From NCBI GenBank assembly GCA_964496275.1, contig CAZBYL010000059.1, forward strand, positions 1 to 11,636: 11,636 bases of DNA, written 5' to 3'. Every line of letters begins with the position of its first letter. Positions within the stretch are counted from its first letter, which is position 1. The translations under genes were made by a program, and so were the position numbers. The DNA is from CAZBYL01 sp964496275. GTDB lineage: Bacteria > Synergistota > Synergistia > Synergistales > Synergistaceae. Below the pieces are notes generated by a model, which was not told where the DNA came from, did not search any database, and saw only the letters and a program-made list of their open reading frames with translations. Positions 1-6,963 of this stretch are shown piece after piece.

Positions 1-2
1 CG

Positions 3-752
3 GACCGCACCTACGCCACTTATGAGTGGATAGCGGAATTTTCCGGCATAGAACCGAGGCTTGTGCCGCTTGACGAAAATTATAAATTTGACCTCGCATC
101 AATGCTGAGAGCTGCCGACGAGAATACGAAGATATTTTTTATATGCAATCCCAATAATCCGACCAACACTTGGCACACGGAGAGCGAGCTTTGCGCGTTT
201 ATCGAGGCGGCGGGCAACAGAATTGTCGTAATCGACGAAGCTTACTGCGAATTTGCGGAGGATCCGAATTTTCCTGACGGAATGAAACTTCTCAAACGTT
301 ACCCGAATCTTATAGTGTTCCGCACATTTTCAAAGATGTACGGACTTGCGGCGCTTCGAGTGGGATATCTGTGCGGCAGTTTGGAGTGCATCGATATGGC
401 AAGGCGCGCCTATGTCGTATATTCGGTAAACGCTTTGGGGCAGGCCGCTGCAGCAAGCGCGGTGAGAAACGGAGCGTCTCACATAGCCGCCACCCGCGCT
501 TTGGTTCGTGAAACGGGGCCTTATGTTCTGGGACGTATGAAGGATATGGGAATCGAGACGGTTTCGGGACCTGCCTTTTTCTTTATGGCAAAGATGCCGT
601 GTTCGGATACCTCGGTCTATCAGAGACTTATGAAGCGCGGCATAATGGTGCGCACTATGACCGGATTTCGTTTTCCAAACTGGATACGGGTTACATTTTC
701 GACAAAAGAGGTTATGAAGGATTTTGCGGACGCGCTTGAGGCCGTATTGTAA
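3..752 (+). CDS. HisC-type PLP aminotransferase, 5' end outside window
   Basis: Class I/II (fold type I) PLP-dependent aminotransferase, closest in motif pattern to histidinol-phosphate aminotransferases. The frame is open back to the window edge, and Asp-Arg-Thr-Tyr is already readable from base 3, so the true start lies upstream. The visible 249 residues lack only the N-terminal third. They contain NPNNPT (147-164), the cofactor-binding DEAY (234-245), SK-MYGLAALRVGY with the Schiff-base lysine codon at 333-335, and the C-terminal WIR with the carboxylate-binding arginine at 687-689. The stretch VNALGQAAA after the lysine is typical of HisC. No other his gene is visible; instead the gene is followed after 20 bases by a GNAT gene and then NRPS genes on the same strand. 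A role in making or tailoring an amino-acid or 2-oxoacid precursor for that pathway is therefore as likely as histidine synthesis. The HisC fold also includes CobD-like decarboxylases, so transamination itself is inferred. Confidence 0.85.
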   Translation, partial: DRTYATYEWIAEFSGIEPRLVPLDENYKFDLASMLRAADENTKIFFICNPNNPTNTWHTESELCAFIEAAGNRIVVIDEAYCEFAEDPNFPDGMKLLKRYPNLIVFRTFSKMYGLAALRVGYLCGSLECIDMARRAYVVYSVNALGQAAAASAVRNGASHIAATRALVRETGPYVLGRMKDMGIETVSGPAFFFMAKMPCSDTSVYQRLMKRGIMVRTMTGFRFPNWIRVTFSTKEVMKDFADALEAVL

Positions 753-772
753 ATAGAGGGGGAAAAATTGAA

Positions 773-1426
773 ATGACAAATGATTTTGTTTGCGAAATGC
801 TCGATCCCAAAGATGTCGAAGCTGCCGGAAAAATCATAATCAACGCTTTTCTGGAACAAAACGCAATGTACAGGGCAATGCAATTTACTTACTCCGACCT
901 TTATCCGTTTATTGCACAAGTTCTTCCCATATGTATATCGGAAGGTTCCGCCTTTTCCTGCAAAAATAGAGATGGGGTCATTATCGGCGCGGCAATATGT
1001 TATCCTGATGACGCAAACGTTTTCTCAAGGCTTGAGCTGGACAGCTCCGGCCGTATGGCGGCGTCCATGCCGCAATTCGCACTGCTTGCCGAAAAAACAG
1101 AGGCATATTTGAAGCCTTTGAGAAAAGATAAAAAGTTGGTCAATTTTGCATTGATAGGAATTTCTGAAGAAGCGAAAGGGCATGGAATTGCAACCGCTCT
1201 TACCCATTTTATAATTGACGCTTTGTCTGATAGATTTGACGCTGCCTACCTTGAGGCGCTCTCTTACCCAAGCCGAAGGTCCGCTGAAAAAAGCGGCTTT
1301 GTCTTCCTGGGCGAAACGCCGTATAAAGATTCCGGCATTGAGGCATTAAAGAATCTTGAAGGCAGTATCTATCTCGGCTATCTTGATTTCAGCAAAAATA
1401 AAAAGCAGCCCGTCCGGCCGGACTAA
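773..1426 (+). CDS. GNAT-family N-acetyltransferase
   Basis: A 217-residue protein of the GCN5-related acetyltransferase fold, which moves an acyl group from acyl-CoA to an amine. The acyl-CoA pyrophosphate loop is recognisable as EEAKGHGIATAL (residues 132-143), a variant of the R/Q-x-x-G-x-G/A motif, preceded by the strand LVNFALIGI. The C-terminal half has the usual LEAL...SAEKSGFVFLGE pattern (160-181). The ATG at 773 follows a GAGGGGG Shine-Dalgarno-like run at about 756-762. It lies 20 bases after the aminotransferase stop, so the two are probably co-transcribed. By eye the gene is more AT-rich than the NRPS gene downstream, which could reflect a different origin. The substrate cannot be read from sequence; in this context it could acylate an amine made by the pathway, or act in self-protection. 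Family is secure, role is not. Confidence 0.85.
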   Translation: MTNDFVCEMLDPKDVEAAGKIIINAFLEQNAMYRAMQFTYSDLYPFIAQVLPICISEGSAFSCKNRDGVIIGAAICYPDDANVFSRLELDSSGRMAASMPQFALLAEKTEAYLKPLRKDKKLVNFALIGISEEAKGHGIATALTHFIIDALSDRFDAAYLEALSYPSRRSAEKSGFVFLGETPYKDSGIEALKNLEGSIYLGYLDFSKNKKQPVRPD

Positions 1427-1458
1427 GGGACGTCTGCCCTGCCCCAAAGAAAAAACCG

Positions 1459-1654
1459 ATGCAAAATATAAAATTCAAGCTGAACTGTCAAGATGAAATT
1501 TACTGCGGCAGATCCGGCACACGCCTTATTGATGCGCTTCGAGCGGAATATATGCCGCTGTACGGGCTATGCCGCGATAATAAGGGCTGTAGCGGAGGCC
1601 GTGCCTCGCGCAATAGGCGCTGAAATTGATGAAGCGGAAGGAGAAAGCTCATGA
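1459..1654 (+). pseudogene. CoxS-type [2Fe-2S] subunit remnant (internal deletion, frameshift)
   Basis: Remnant of a small iron-sulfur subunit of the xanthine dehydrogenase / CO dehydrogenase (CoxS) family. The frame opened by ATG 1459 reads as the family N-terminus: MQNIKFKLN, then SGTRLIDALR (residues 19-28). It stops at 1623 after 54 codons. A second frame (1544-1654) reads RNICRCTGYAAIIRAV, the hallmark C-x-C-T-G-Y motif that binds the second cluster near the C-terminus of this family, and continues to a TGA at 1652-1654. The first-cluster region and the first half of the second-cluster domain, normally some 85-90 residues, are missing, and the frame changes near 1534-1546. The simplest reading is a deletion that also shifted the frame, leaving a non-functional gene. 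Its last codon overlaps the NRPS start (ATGA), suggesting that the intact ancestor was translationally coupled to the NRPS. No large molybdopterin subunit is in view. Confidence 0.75.
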
Positions 1655-4512
1655 GTGTTCATTACAATGTTGAATATTTCAAAGACGGTGAAATACGGCG
1701 CTTCCTGGATGATTTCCGTAAAAACGTGAGTCAGGCGCCCGATGCAGCAGCAATAGAGGACTCGGAGCGCGTCCTTACGCGAAAAGAGCTTGACGAGGCT
1801 TCCGATAAGATAGCGGAACTTCTTGCGGAGATGGGAACTCTCGTCGGTGAACCTGTGCTCATTCTGCTTCCGCGCTCATGTTATTACATCTGCGCCTTAT
1901 TGGGAGTGCATAAGGCGGGGGCGGCTTTGGTATGCCTTGATACAGGCTATCCGCCGGAACGCATAGAGACTATAAGGGAGGACAGCGGCTCCCGCTTTGT
2001 CATAGATTCCGCTTTCGTGGAGAAGGCGCTGAAAAGACCGCTCGGCGCAGAGAAAATTTCCCCTGCCGTTTCGGGCGGCAGCCCCGCCTTTATTATTTAC
2101 ACCTCCGGCTCTACGGGAAAACCTAAGGGGATACTGCACGACAGGGAGAGCCTGGAACGGGGCTGCAGGCGCGTTATAGACACGGCTGAATGCAGCGCCG
2201 CATCGGATATGAGATGGTGCTCCATCATTCCTTTCACCTTTGTAGCCGTTACTTTGGACATCATTATGCCGCTCGCACTCGGATGGCGCATCTATATAGC
2301 TTCGGACGAGATCCGAAAAGATATCGCTTTGATAAGGAATATCATCAATTCTAAAAAAATCAGCGCAATATACCTTCCCCCTCAACTGCTGAAAAATTTC
2401 GGCGCACTTCCGAAGAGTCTTTCATTGGTCTTTACCGGCAGCGAGAAGCTTACGAATTTCGCCCCGCCCGAAGGCATCAAGGTTATATCTTTGTACGGTC
2501 TGAGCGAAACCTTCCCCGGTGTTGCGGCATTTGAGACGGACAGATTCAGGGAGATAGTTCCCATCGGGCAGACAGTCGGATGCAAAGCCATAATTATCGG
2601 CGGCGACGGCCGCCCAGCAGCACGGGGAGCCGAGGGTGAGATATGTCTGGCGGGGCACTTCGCGAGATGTTATATCAACAACCCCGAGGCCACGGCGCAA
2701 ACTTTCACGCAAAATCCGCAAGCAGATGGGCCGGAAGATGCGGAGCTGCTGCATACGGGCGACAACGGCTACATAGACGAAGAGGGAAACATAATATATG
2801 TGAACCGCCGTGACTGGATGATAAAAATAAACGGGCAGAGAGTGGAGCCTGGTGAAGTGGAATCCGTCATTTCAAAAATACCGGGCGTGACTCAGGCAGT
2901 TGCAAATGCATTTGCTACTGCGGCGGACAGCATGATGATAGCGGTATTTTACACTGCTGCGGCAGATACGGACGAGGAGCATATCAGAGCGGCTGCGCGT
3001 GAGAAGCTTCCTTCATACATGATGCCGTCTCTCTTTGTGAGGCTGGACAAATTTCCTCTGAACGCGAACGGCAAGCTCGATCGCAAGTCGCTCCTGCTGC
3101 CGAGTGAAGACGAGACACTCTCTCCCGATGATTTGCCATGCGGTGAAGCGGAAGAGAGGATATGCGCGGCATTCTGCAAAATACTTGAGAGAAAAACAGT
3201 CGGCAGAAACTCGGACTTTTTCAGACTGGGAGGGGATTCTATCTCGGCCATACGCCTTACCGCCGCGCTTGAAGAGGAAGGCTTGGAAATTCCGACAGCC
3301 ATGCTGCGGCTGAACGCGACACCATCGGCACTTGCCGCGGCCTTGCAGAGCGCAGAGGGGGACAGCGGGCTTCCCGCGGTGAGCGAACCTGACTCGGATT
3401 CACCTTTTGAAATGACGGACGAGTCCAAAATGATGGCGCGCCTTGATAAAGAAGCTGAGGCGGAGTGCCCGTATAAGCCATTCTCCATGAAGTACGAGAT
3501 AAAGGGAGAGATAGATGCCGAAAAGCTGGACGCCGCTCTGGAACGGCTGCGTAATGAGAATGACATATTTTCGCTCAAATGCGCGGACGACGGAGAGAGA
3601 TACATACCATGCGGCATAGGAGAGGGAGACTTCACCATTGACCATGAGGAGGAGCGGGGGCATTTTCTTTGCGTAACAGCCCCGCACCTGATGTACGACC
3701 GCTTCTATGTCGAAATGCTGCTGAAAAATCTTGCCGACATATATAACGGCAAAGAACCGGAACACTTTGATTCCATGCGCGCCGTTTCTTCATGGTTCGA
3801 GGCGGCAAAGCAAAGCCGACTCTTCATAGAAGCCGGGGCATATTGGAAAAAAACCGCAGAGATGGCAAAGTCGTTCAAGCCAGTGACAGTTCCCGACGTG
3901 CCGGATAAAAAATGGAGATTCATCAGCGCGGGCGCGGAGACACCGGCAAAGTGGCTGGACGAACTCTGCTCGCTCTACGGGGCGACTCGCTATGAAATAC
4001 TTTATGCCGCATTTCATAAGATGCTGGCAAGAGAGTACGGCGATACGGTGATAACGGGAACGGCATCGAACCTCAGAACTCTTGCGCCTCTGAAGCAAGC
4101 CGCGGGCTGTCTGGCATACAGGACTTTTGTAATGACAGAAAATTCCCGCGCACCGTTCGGCAAACTTGCCGGAGAGATAAAGGAATCTGTTGCAAAGTCG
4201 CAGCTATATGCCCTGACTGCGCCGAGAACCGTTATTGACCCCGAATGCACCGATTATCCCATCTATATGTTCAACTACTGGAGCGAGGGAGCGGGAACGA
4301 AGGCGACACTTTTCGGCGAAGCAGCGCTCGGCGAGTGTGCCATAGTCGGTGAGGAATATGCAACAATTCCGATGGTACTGCACATCTCAGACCAAAAGGA
4401 AAAAATTTCTGTCGGCGCTCTTGCACGCGGGGGTCTTTTCAGCGAAGCAGCTCTTTCCGAAATTTGCGCCGATTATATTAAAACTCTTGAGATTATAAAA
4501 AACAGCAGGTAG
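1651..4512 (+). CDS. Nonribosomal peptide synthetase, A-T-C order
   Basis: A 953-residue NRPS. Adenylation domain, about 15-485: A3 TSGSTGKPKG (151-160), A5 LYGLSET (281-287), A7 HTGDNGY (368-374), A8 RRDWMIKINGQRVEPGEVE (386-404), A10 NANGKLDR with Lys475. Carrier domain, about 495-568: FFRLGGDSISA, with Ser530 as the phosphopantetheine site. Condensation-like domain, about 585-950: the HHxxxDG motif reads P-H-L-M-Y-D-R (678-684), so the second, catalytic His (679) and the Asp (683) remain but the first His and the Gly do not. The position of the FDxS Asp that normally holds the substrate alpha-amino group is Val198. There is no thioesterase or reductase. The ATG at 1651 has an AAGGAGA Shine-Dalgarno sequence. 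I infer that it activates one acid and that the terminal C domain releases it onto a free amine or hydroxyl; the substrate is unknown. Confidence 0.9.
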   Translation: MSVHYNVEYFKDGEIRRFLDDFRKNVSQAPDAAAIEDSERVLTRKELDEASDKIAELLAEMGTLVGEPVLILLPRSCYYICALLGVHKAGAALVCLDTGYPPERIETIREDSGSRFVIDSAFVEKALKRPLGAEKISPAVSGGSPAFIIYTSGSTGKPKGILHDRESLERGCRRVIDTAECSAASDMRWCSIIPFTFVAVTLDIIMPLALGWRIYIASDEIRKDIALIRNIINSKKISAIYLPPQLLKNFGALPKSLSLVFTGSEKLTNFAPPEGIKVISLYGLSETFPGVAAFETDRFREIVPIGQTVGCKAIIIGGDGRPAARGAEGEICLAGHFARCYINNPEATAQTFTQNPQADGPEDAELLHTGDNGYIDEEGNIIYVNRRDWMIKINGQRVEPGEVESVISKIPGVTQAVANAFATAADSMMIAVFYTAAADTDEEHIRAAAREKLPSYMMPSLFVRLDKFPLNANGKLDRKSLLLPSEDETLSPDDLPCGEAEERICAAFCKILERKTVGRNSDFFRLGGDSISAIRLTAALEEEGLEIPTAMLRLNATPSALAAALQSAEGDSGLPAVSEPDSDSPFEMTDESKMMARLDKEAEAECPYKPFSMKYEIKGEIDAEKLDAALERLRNENDIFSLKCADDGERYIPCGIGEGDFTIDHEEERGHFLCVTAPHLMYDRFYVEMLLKNLADIYNGKEPEHFDSMRAVSSWFEAAKQSRLFIEAGAYWKKTAEMAKSFKPVTVPDVPDKKWRFISAGAETPAKWLDELCSLYGATRYEILYAAFHKMLAREYGDTVITGTASNLRTLAPLKQAAGCLAYRTFVMTENSRAPFGKLAGEIKESVAKSQLYALTAPRTVIDPECTDYPIYMFNYWSEGAGTKATLFGEAALGECAIVGEEYATIPMVLHISDQKEKISVGALARGGLFSEAALSEICADYIKTLEIIKNSR

Positions 4513-4524
4513 GTGAAGAATGAG

Positions 4525-5805
4525 ATGAACAACGACTTACGTAATCACTCAAAAAAACACAAGCCTATCACGGAGGAGCTTATAGCGCTTCTGGCAAGAC
4601 GTCCCGAAATCAAGACGATGCTGGAAGAATCCATAGCCATAGCTTGCAGACAGAACCCGGACCACGCGACAAACCCTGTGCGGAACTTAGAAGATTACTT
4701 TGAGTTCACGGACAAATCCGTATCCGCCCTTCCTTGGGAACTCTGCACCGATGAAAAAACGCCTCTTTATATGCAGATAGTGTGGAGCAACTGCTACAGC
4801 CTATTCCTCGTTGACCAAACATTGGAGACTCTCAAAGGGCGCGGGCTCTGGCGTCCCTCTCTTGCCTTCTATCCGCCCTTCCGCGACTGGCAGAGCCGTT
4901 TTCTCCGGGCATATCGCAGAGAGATGGACGACAGCTCTTCATGGAACGACGATATATATAAGAAGATAAAGGATTCGGGAGTATTCTTCCTCGACCGCGG
5001 CTGGTATGAATCCCCGGATAACTGGCGCTCTTTCAACGATTTCTTTGCAAGAAGGCTCTCGTCTCCGAACGCAAGACCGATAGCGTCACAAAACGACGAC
5101 TCTGTCGTAGCCGCACCGGGAGACTCCGTCTCTCTAGGTCTGTGGAGAATAAACGAGAAATCCGAGATAGAGCCGCATGGAGCGGTGGTAAAATCCACTC
5201 TGTGCCACTCCGCAAAATATCTTATAGGAGAGGACAGCGTCTATGCGGACAAATTTGCGGGAGGCACCTTTACCCACATGTTTCTCTCTATGGAGGACTA
5301 CCACAGATACCACTTCCCCATGAGCGGCACTGTGCGCGAAGTTCGGGTGTTCCCGCGTGAGGAAGCCTGCGGCACGGCTCGCTGGGAGAGCGGGGAGTGC
5401 CGTTATGTCTACGACGGTTCCGTCGAGGGCTTTCACTGGACGGGAAGAGAATATACCGACTGCGATGATTTTATGAATCAGGACTGGACCGTGGTGCCTC
5501 ATTGGGAGATGCTTGAAGAGCGCGGGTGCGTCATAATCGAGACGGAGAAATACGGACTTGCCGCAGTGCTTCCTGTCGGCATGTACTCAATATCTTCCGT
5601 CAATTTTGAAGATTACGTTAAGCCCGGCGCGGTCGTGAAAAAGGGCGACCCTCTCGGGTATTTTCTATTCGGAGGCTCCGATGTGATAATAATGTTCCAA
5701 CATGGAGTGGAAGCATCTCTCTTGGCAAAGCCCAATACAGAGAACGGCATACCATACTCAAAACTGCTGATGGGGCAGGAATACGCAAAGCTCAAACTCA
5801 TATAG
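4525..5805 (+). CDS. Phosphatidylserine-decarboxylase-family (pyruvoyl) amino-acid decarboxylase
   Basis: A soluble enzyme of the PSD family, which cleaves itself at a Ser to create a pyruvoyl cofactor. Residue numbers here count from the in-frame GTG at 4513; I prefer the ATG at 4525 because AGGTGAAG sits 6 bases before it. Family signatures: NDFFARRL (175-182), APGDSVSL (201-208), SMEDYHRYHFPMSG (259-272), which matches the conserved D-Y-H-R-x-H element, and FGGSDVIIMF (386-395), with Ser389 the expected cleavage/pyruvoyl residue in place of the classical LGST. About 170 residues precede the catalytic core, and no membrane helix is evident, unlike membrane PSDs. This layout resembles the extended family members that decarboxylate free amino acids, such as fungal PsiD (tryptophan). 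It begins 12 bases after the NRPS stop, so it probably supplies an amine to that enzyme. Genuine phospholipid synthesis is less likely. Confidence 0.85.
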   Translation: MNNDLRNHSKKHKPITEELIALLARRPEIKTMLEESIAIACRQNPDHATNPVRNLEDYFEFTDKSVSALPWELCTDEKTPLYMQIVWSNCYSLFLVDQTLETLKGRGLWRPSLAFYPPFRDWQSRFLRAYRREMDDSSSWNDDIYKKIKDSGVFFLDRGWYESPDNWRSFNDFFARRLSSPNARPIASQNDDSVVAAPGDSVSLGLWRINEKSEIEPHGAVVKSTLCHSAKYLIGEDSVYADKFAGGTFTHMFLSMEDYHRYHFPMSGTVREVRVFPREEACGTARWESGECRYVYDGSVEGFHWTGREYTDCDDFMNQDWTVVPHWEMLEERGCVIIETEKYGLAAVLPVGMYSISSVNFEDYVKPGAVVKKGDPLGYFLFGGSDVIIMFQHGVEASLLAKPNTENGIPYSKLLMGQEYAKLKLI

Positions 5806-5813
5806 AGACGAAT

Positions 5814-5866
5814 AGCCGCAGAAAAAGGCTGAAACAGAAACTCCTTTTTCTGCGGCTTGATTTTTA
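5814..5866 (+). terminator. Rho-independent terminator of the NRPS operon
   Basis: A perfect 15-bp inverted repeat (5814-5828 with 5843-5857, arm AGCCGCAGAAAAAGG) encloses a 14-base loop and is followed by TGATTTTT. It lies 9 bases after the decarboxylase stop codon and closes the plus-strand operon. The other strand has no U-run after the hairpin, so it should act only in the plus direction. Confidence 0.9.
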
Positions 5867-6018
5867 CTTGCGCCGTATATATTGAGATTTTCCGAAAGCT
5901 ACAATTTCAAAACTTAAAAGCTGTATATAACGGACTCCGCGCTTATCTTTTGTGCGTCCTGCCTGCCGCATTTCCCGCGGGCGCCTACAGGACGGCGAAC
6001 AAATTTTGCGCTGCGCCG
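5867..6018. other. Convergent intergenic spacer with imperfect inverted repeat
   Basis: Spacer between the two convergent operons. It holds an inverted repeat, CGTCCTG (5955-5961) with CAGGACG (5988-5994), with partial GC-rich pairing inside. This could fold in the 3' end of the minus-strand oxidoreductase transcript, but no U-run follows it, so I do not call it an intrinsic terminator. No gene seen. Confidence 0.4.
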
Positions 6019-6963
6019 TTAGCTCTGAGCCTGCCCCTTGCCGCACTTTACAAGCAGTTTTCTCCAATTTTCATCAACGTCCGCCTGAGCTGCTGCGACC
6101 AAGTCCGCCCTCTCCGCGCCCTTTTTGAAGAGGTGCGCATAGCGGCCCTGAGCACGCAGAAATTCTTCAAGCGGCACATCTTTCTTAGGCTCATACGAAA
6201 GTTTGTACTCTCCGTCTATAACCTCGTACACGGGCCAGAATCTGCTGTCCGCGGCGAGCGAGCAGATGCGCATCTGGTCTCCCGCATCTATCTTCCAAAA
6301 AAGCACACAGGGAGCCAAAATGTTTACAAAAGCAGGGCCAGGTGTCTCAACCGCGCGCTTCACCTTCGAGATAAGGTCTATAGGATTGTGCAAGGTGGTC
6401 TGAGCAACATAGGGAATGTTATGAGCCGCGACTATCTCCGTAAGGTCCTTGGCACGCTGCAGCTTGCCCGGAATGACGCTTCCCGCAGGGGACGTAGTGG
6501 CGTTCGCGCTCACAGGCGTGGCGCTGCTTCTCTGTGCGCCCGTGTTCATATAGCCCTGATTGTTATAGCATATATATGTGAAGTCATGTCCCCGTTCAAG
6601 AGCGCCCGACAGGGATTGAAGCCCTATATCATAAGTCCCGCCGTCGCCTCCGAAAGCGACAAACTTTATCTTCTCGGAAACATGCCCTTTGCGGCTCAAA
6701 GCCTTATAGGCCGCTTCAACTCCTGATATCCCGGCCCCCGCATTCTCAAAGGCCACGTGCATAAAGGGAACCTGCCATGAGCTGTAGGGATAAACCGTCG
6801 TGGAGACCTCCATGCAGCCCGTCGCCCCGACTATGATCACATTATCTTGAACTGCCATAAGAGCCTGACGTATCGCAGTGGGAGCTCCGCAGCCCGGACA
6901 CATGCGATGCCCCTCGGTTAATGGGTTGCCGCTCTTTGTAAGCTCCTTCAAATTAACCGACAT
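6019..6963 (-). CDS. porB: 2-oxoacid:ferredoxin oxidoreductase, beta (TPP) subunit
   Basis: Thiamine-diphosphate subunit (314 residues) of the pyruvate/2-oxoisovalerate:ferredoxin oxidoreductase family, which interconverts a 2-oxoacid plus CoA with an acyl-CoA, CO2 and reduced ferredoxin in the cytosol. Cluster-binding cysteines are visible in MCPGCG (Cys22, Cys25), ATGC (Cys50) and LAPC (Cys219). The TPP/Mg site is GGDGGTYD (106-112) with NNQGYMNTGAQRSS following (134-147), typical of the POR/VOR type. An in-frame TTG at 6981 is open, but ATG 6963 has AGAGGTG 6 bases upstream and is the better start. It overlaps the alpha gene's end by 11 bases (ATGTCGGTTAA), so translation is probably coupled. 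Last gene of the operon. Whether pyruvate, 2-oxobutyrate or a branched 2-oxoacid is preferred cannot be told from motifs; the Ile attenuator upstream points to an isoleucine-related substrate. The symbol is given by family only; vorB-type naming is equally possible. Confidence 0.9.
   Translation of the reverse strand: MSVNLKELTKSGNPLTEGHRMCPGCGAPTAIRQALMAVQDNVIIVGATGCMEVSTTVYPYSSWQVPFMHVAFENAGAGISGVEAAYKALSRKGHVSEKIKFVAFGGDGGTYDIGLQSLSGALERGHDFTYICYNNQGYMNTGAQRSSATPVSANATTSPAGSVIPGKLQRAKDLTEIVAAHNIPYVAQTTLHNPIDLISKVKRAVETPGPAFVNILAPCVLFWKIDAGDQMRICSLAADSRFWPVYEVIDGEYKLSYEPKKDVPLEEFLRAQGRYAHLFKKGAERADLVAAAQADVDENWRKLLVKCGKGQAQS

Noticed and set aside
1459..1623. Short ferredoxin of the corrinoid-reductase (RACo) type, from the Cys-x5-Cys in the 54-codon frame
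   Set aside because: That spacing lies past the point where the other frame reads RNICRCTGY, and a third Cys is missing. The two-frame CoxS interpretation explains both ends of the region better.
4513..4524. GTG at 4513 as the decarboxylase start
   Set aside because: The ATG at 4525 in the same frame has AGGTGAAG at a good distance, whereas the GTG has no comparable upstream site. The four-residue difference does not affect the function call.
5857..6726. Long plus-strand open frame opposite the beta subunit gene
   Set aside because: It is an antisense shadow: the minus strand here encodes a clear TPP subunit with intact motifs, while the plus-strand translation has no family signature, and its start falls in the terminator region.
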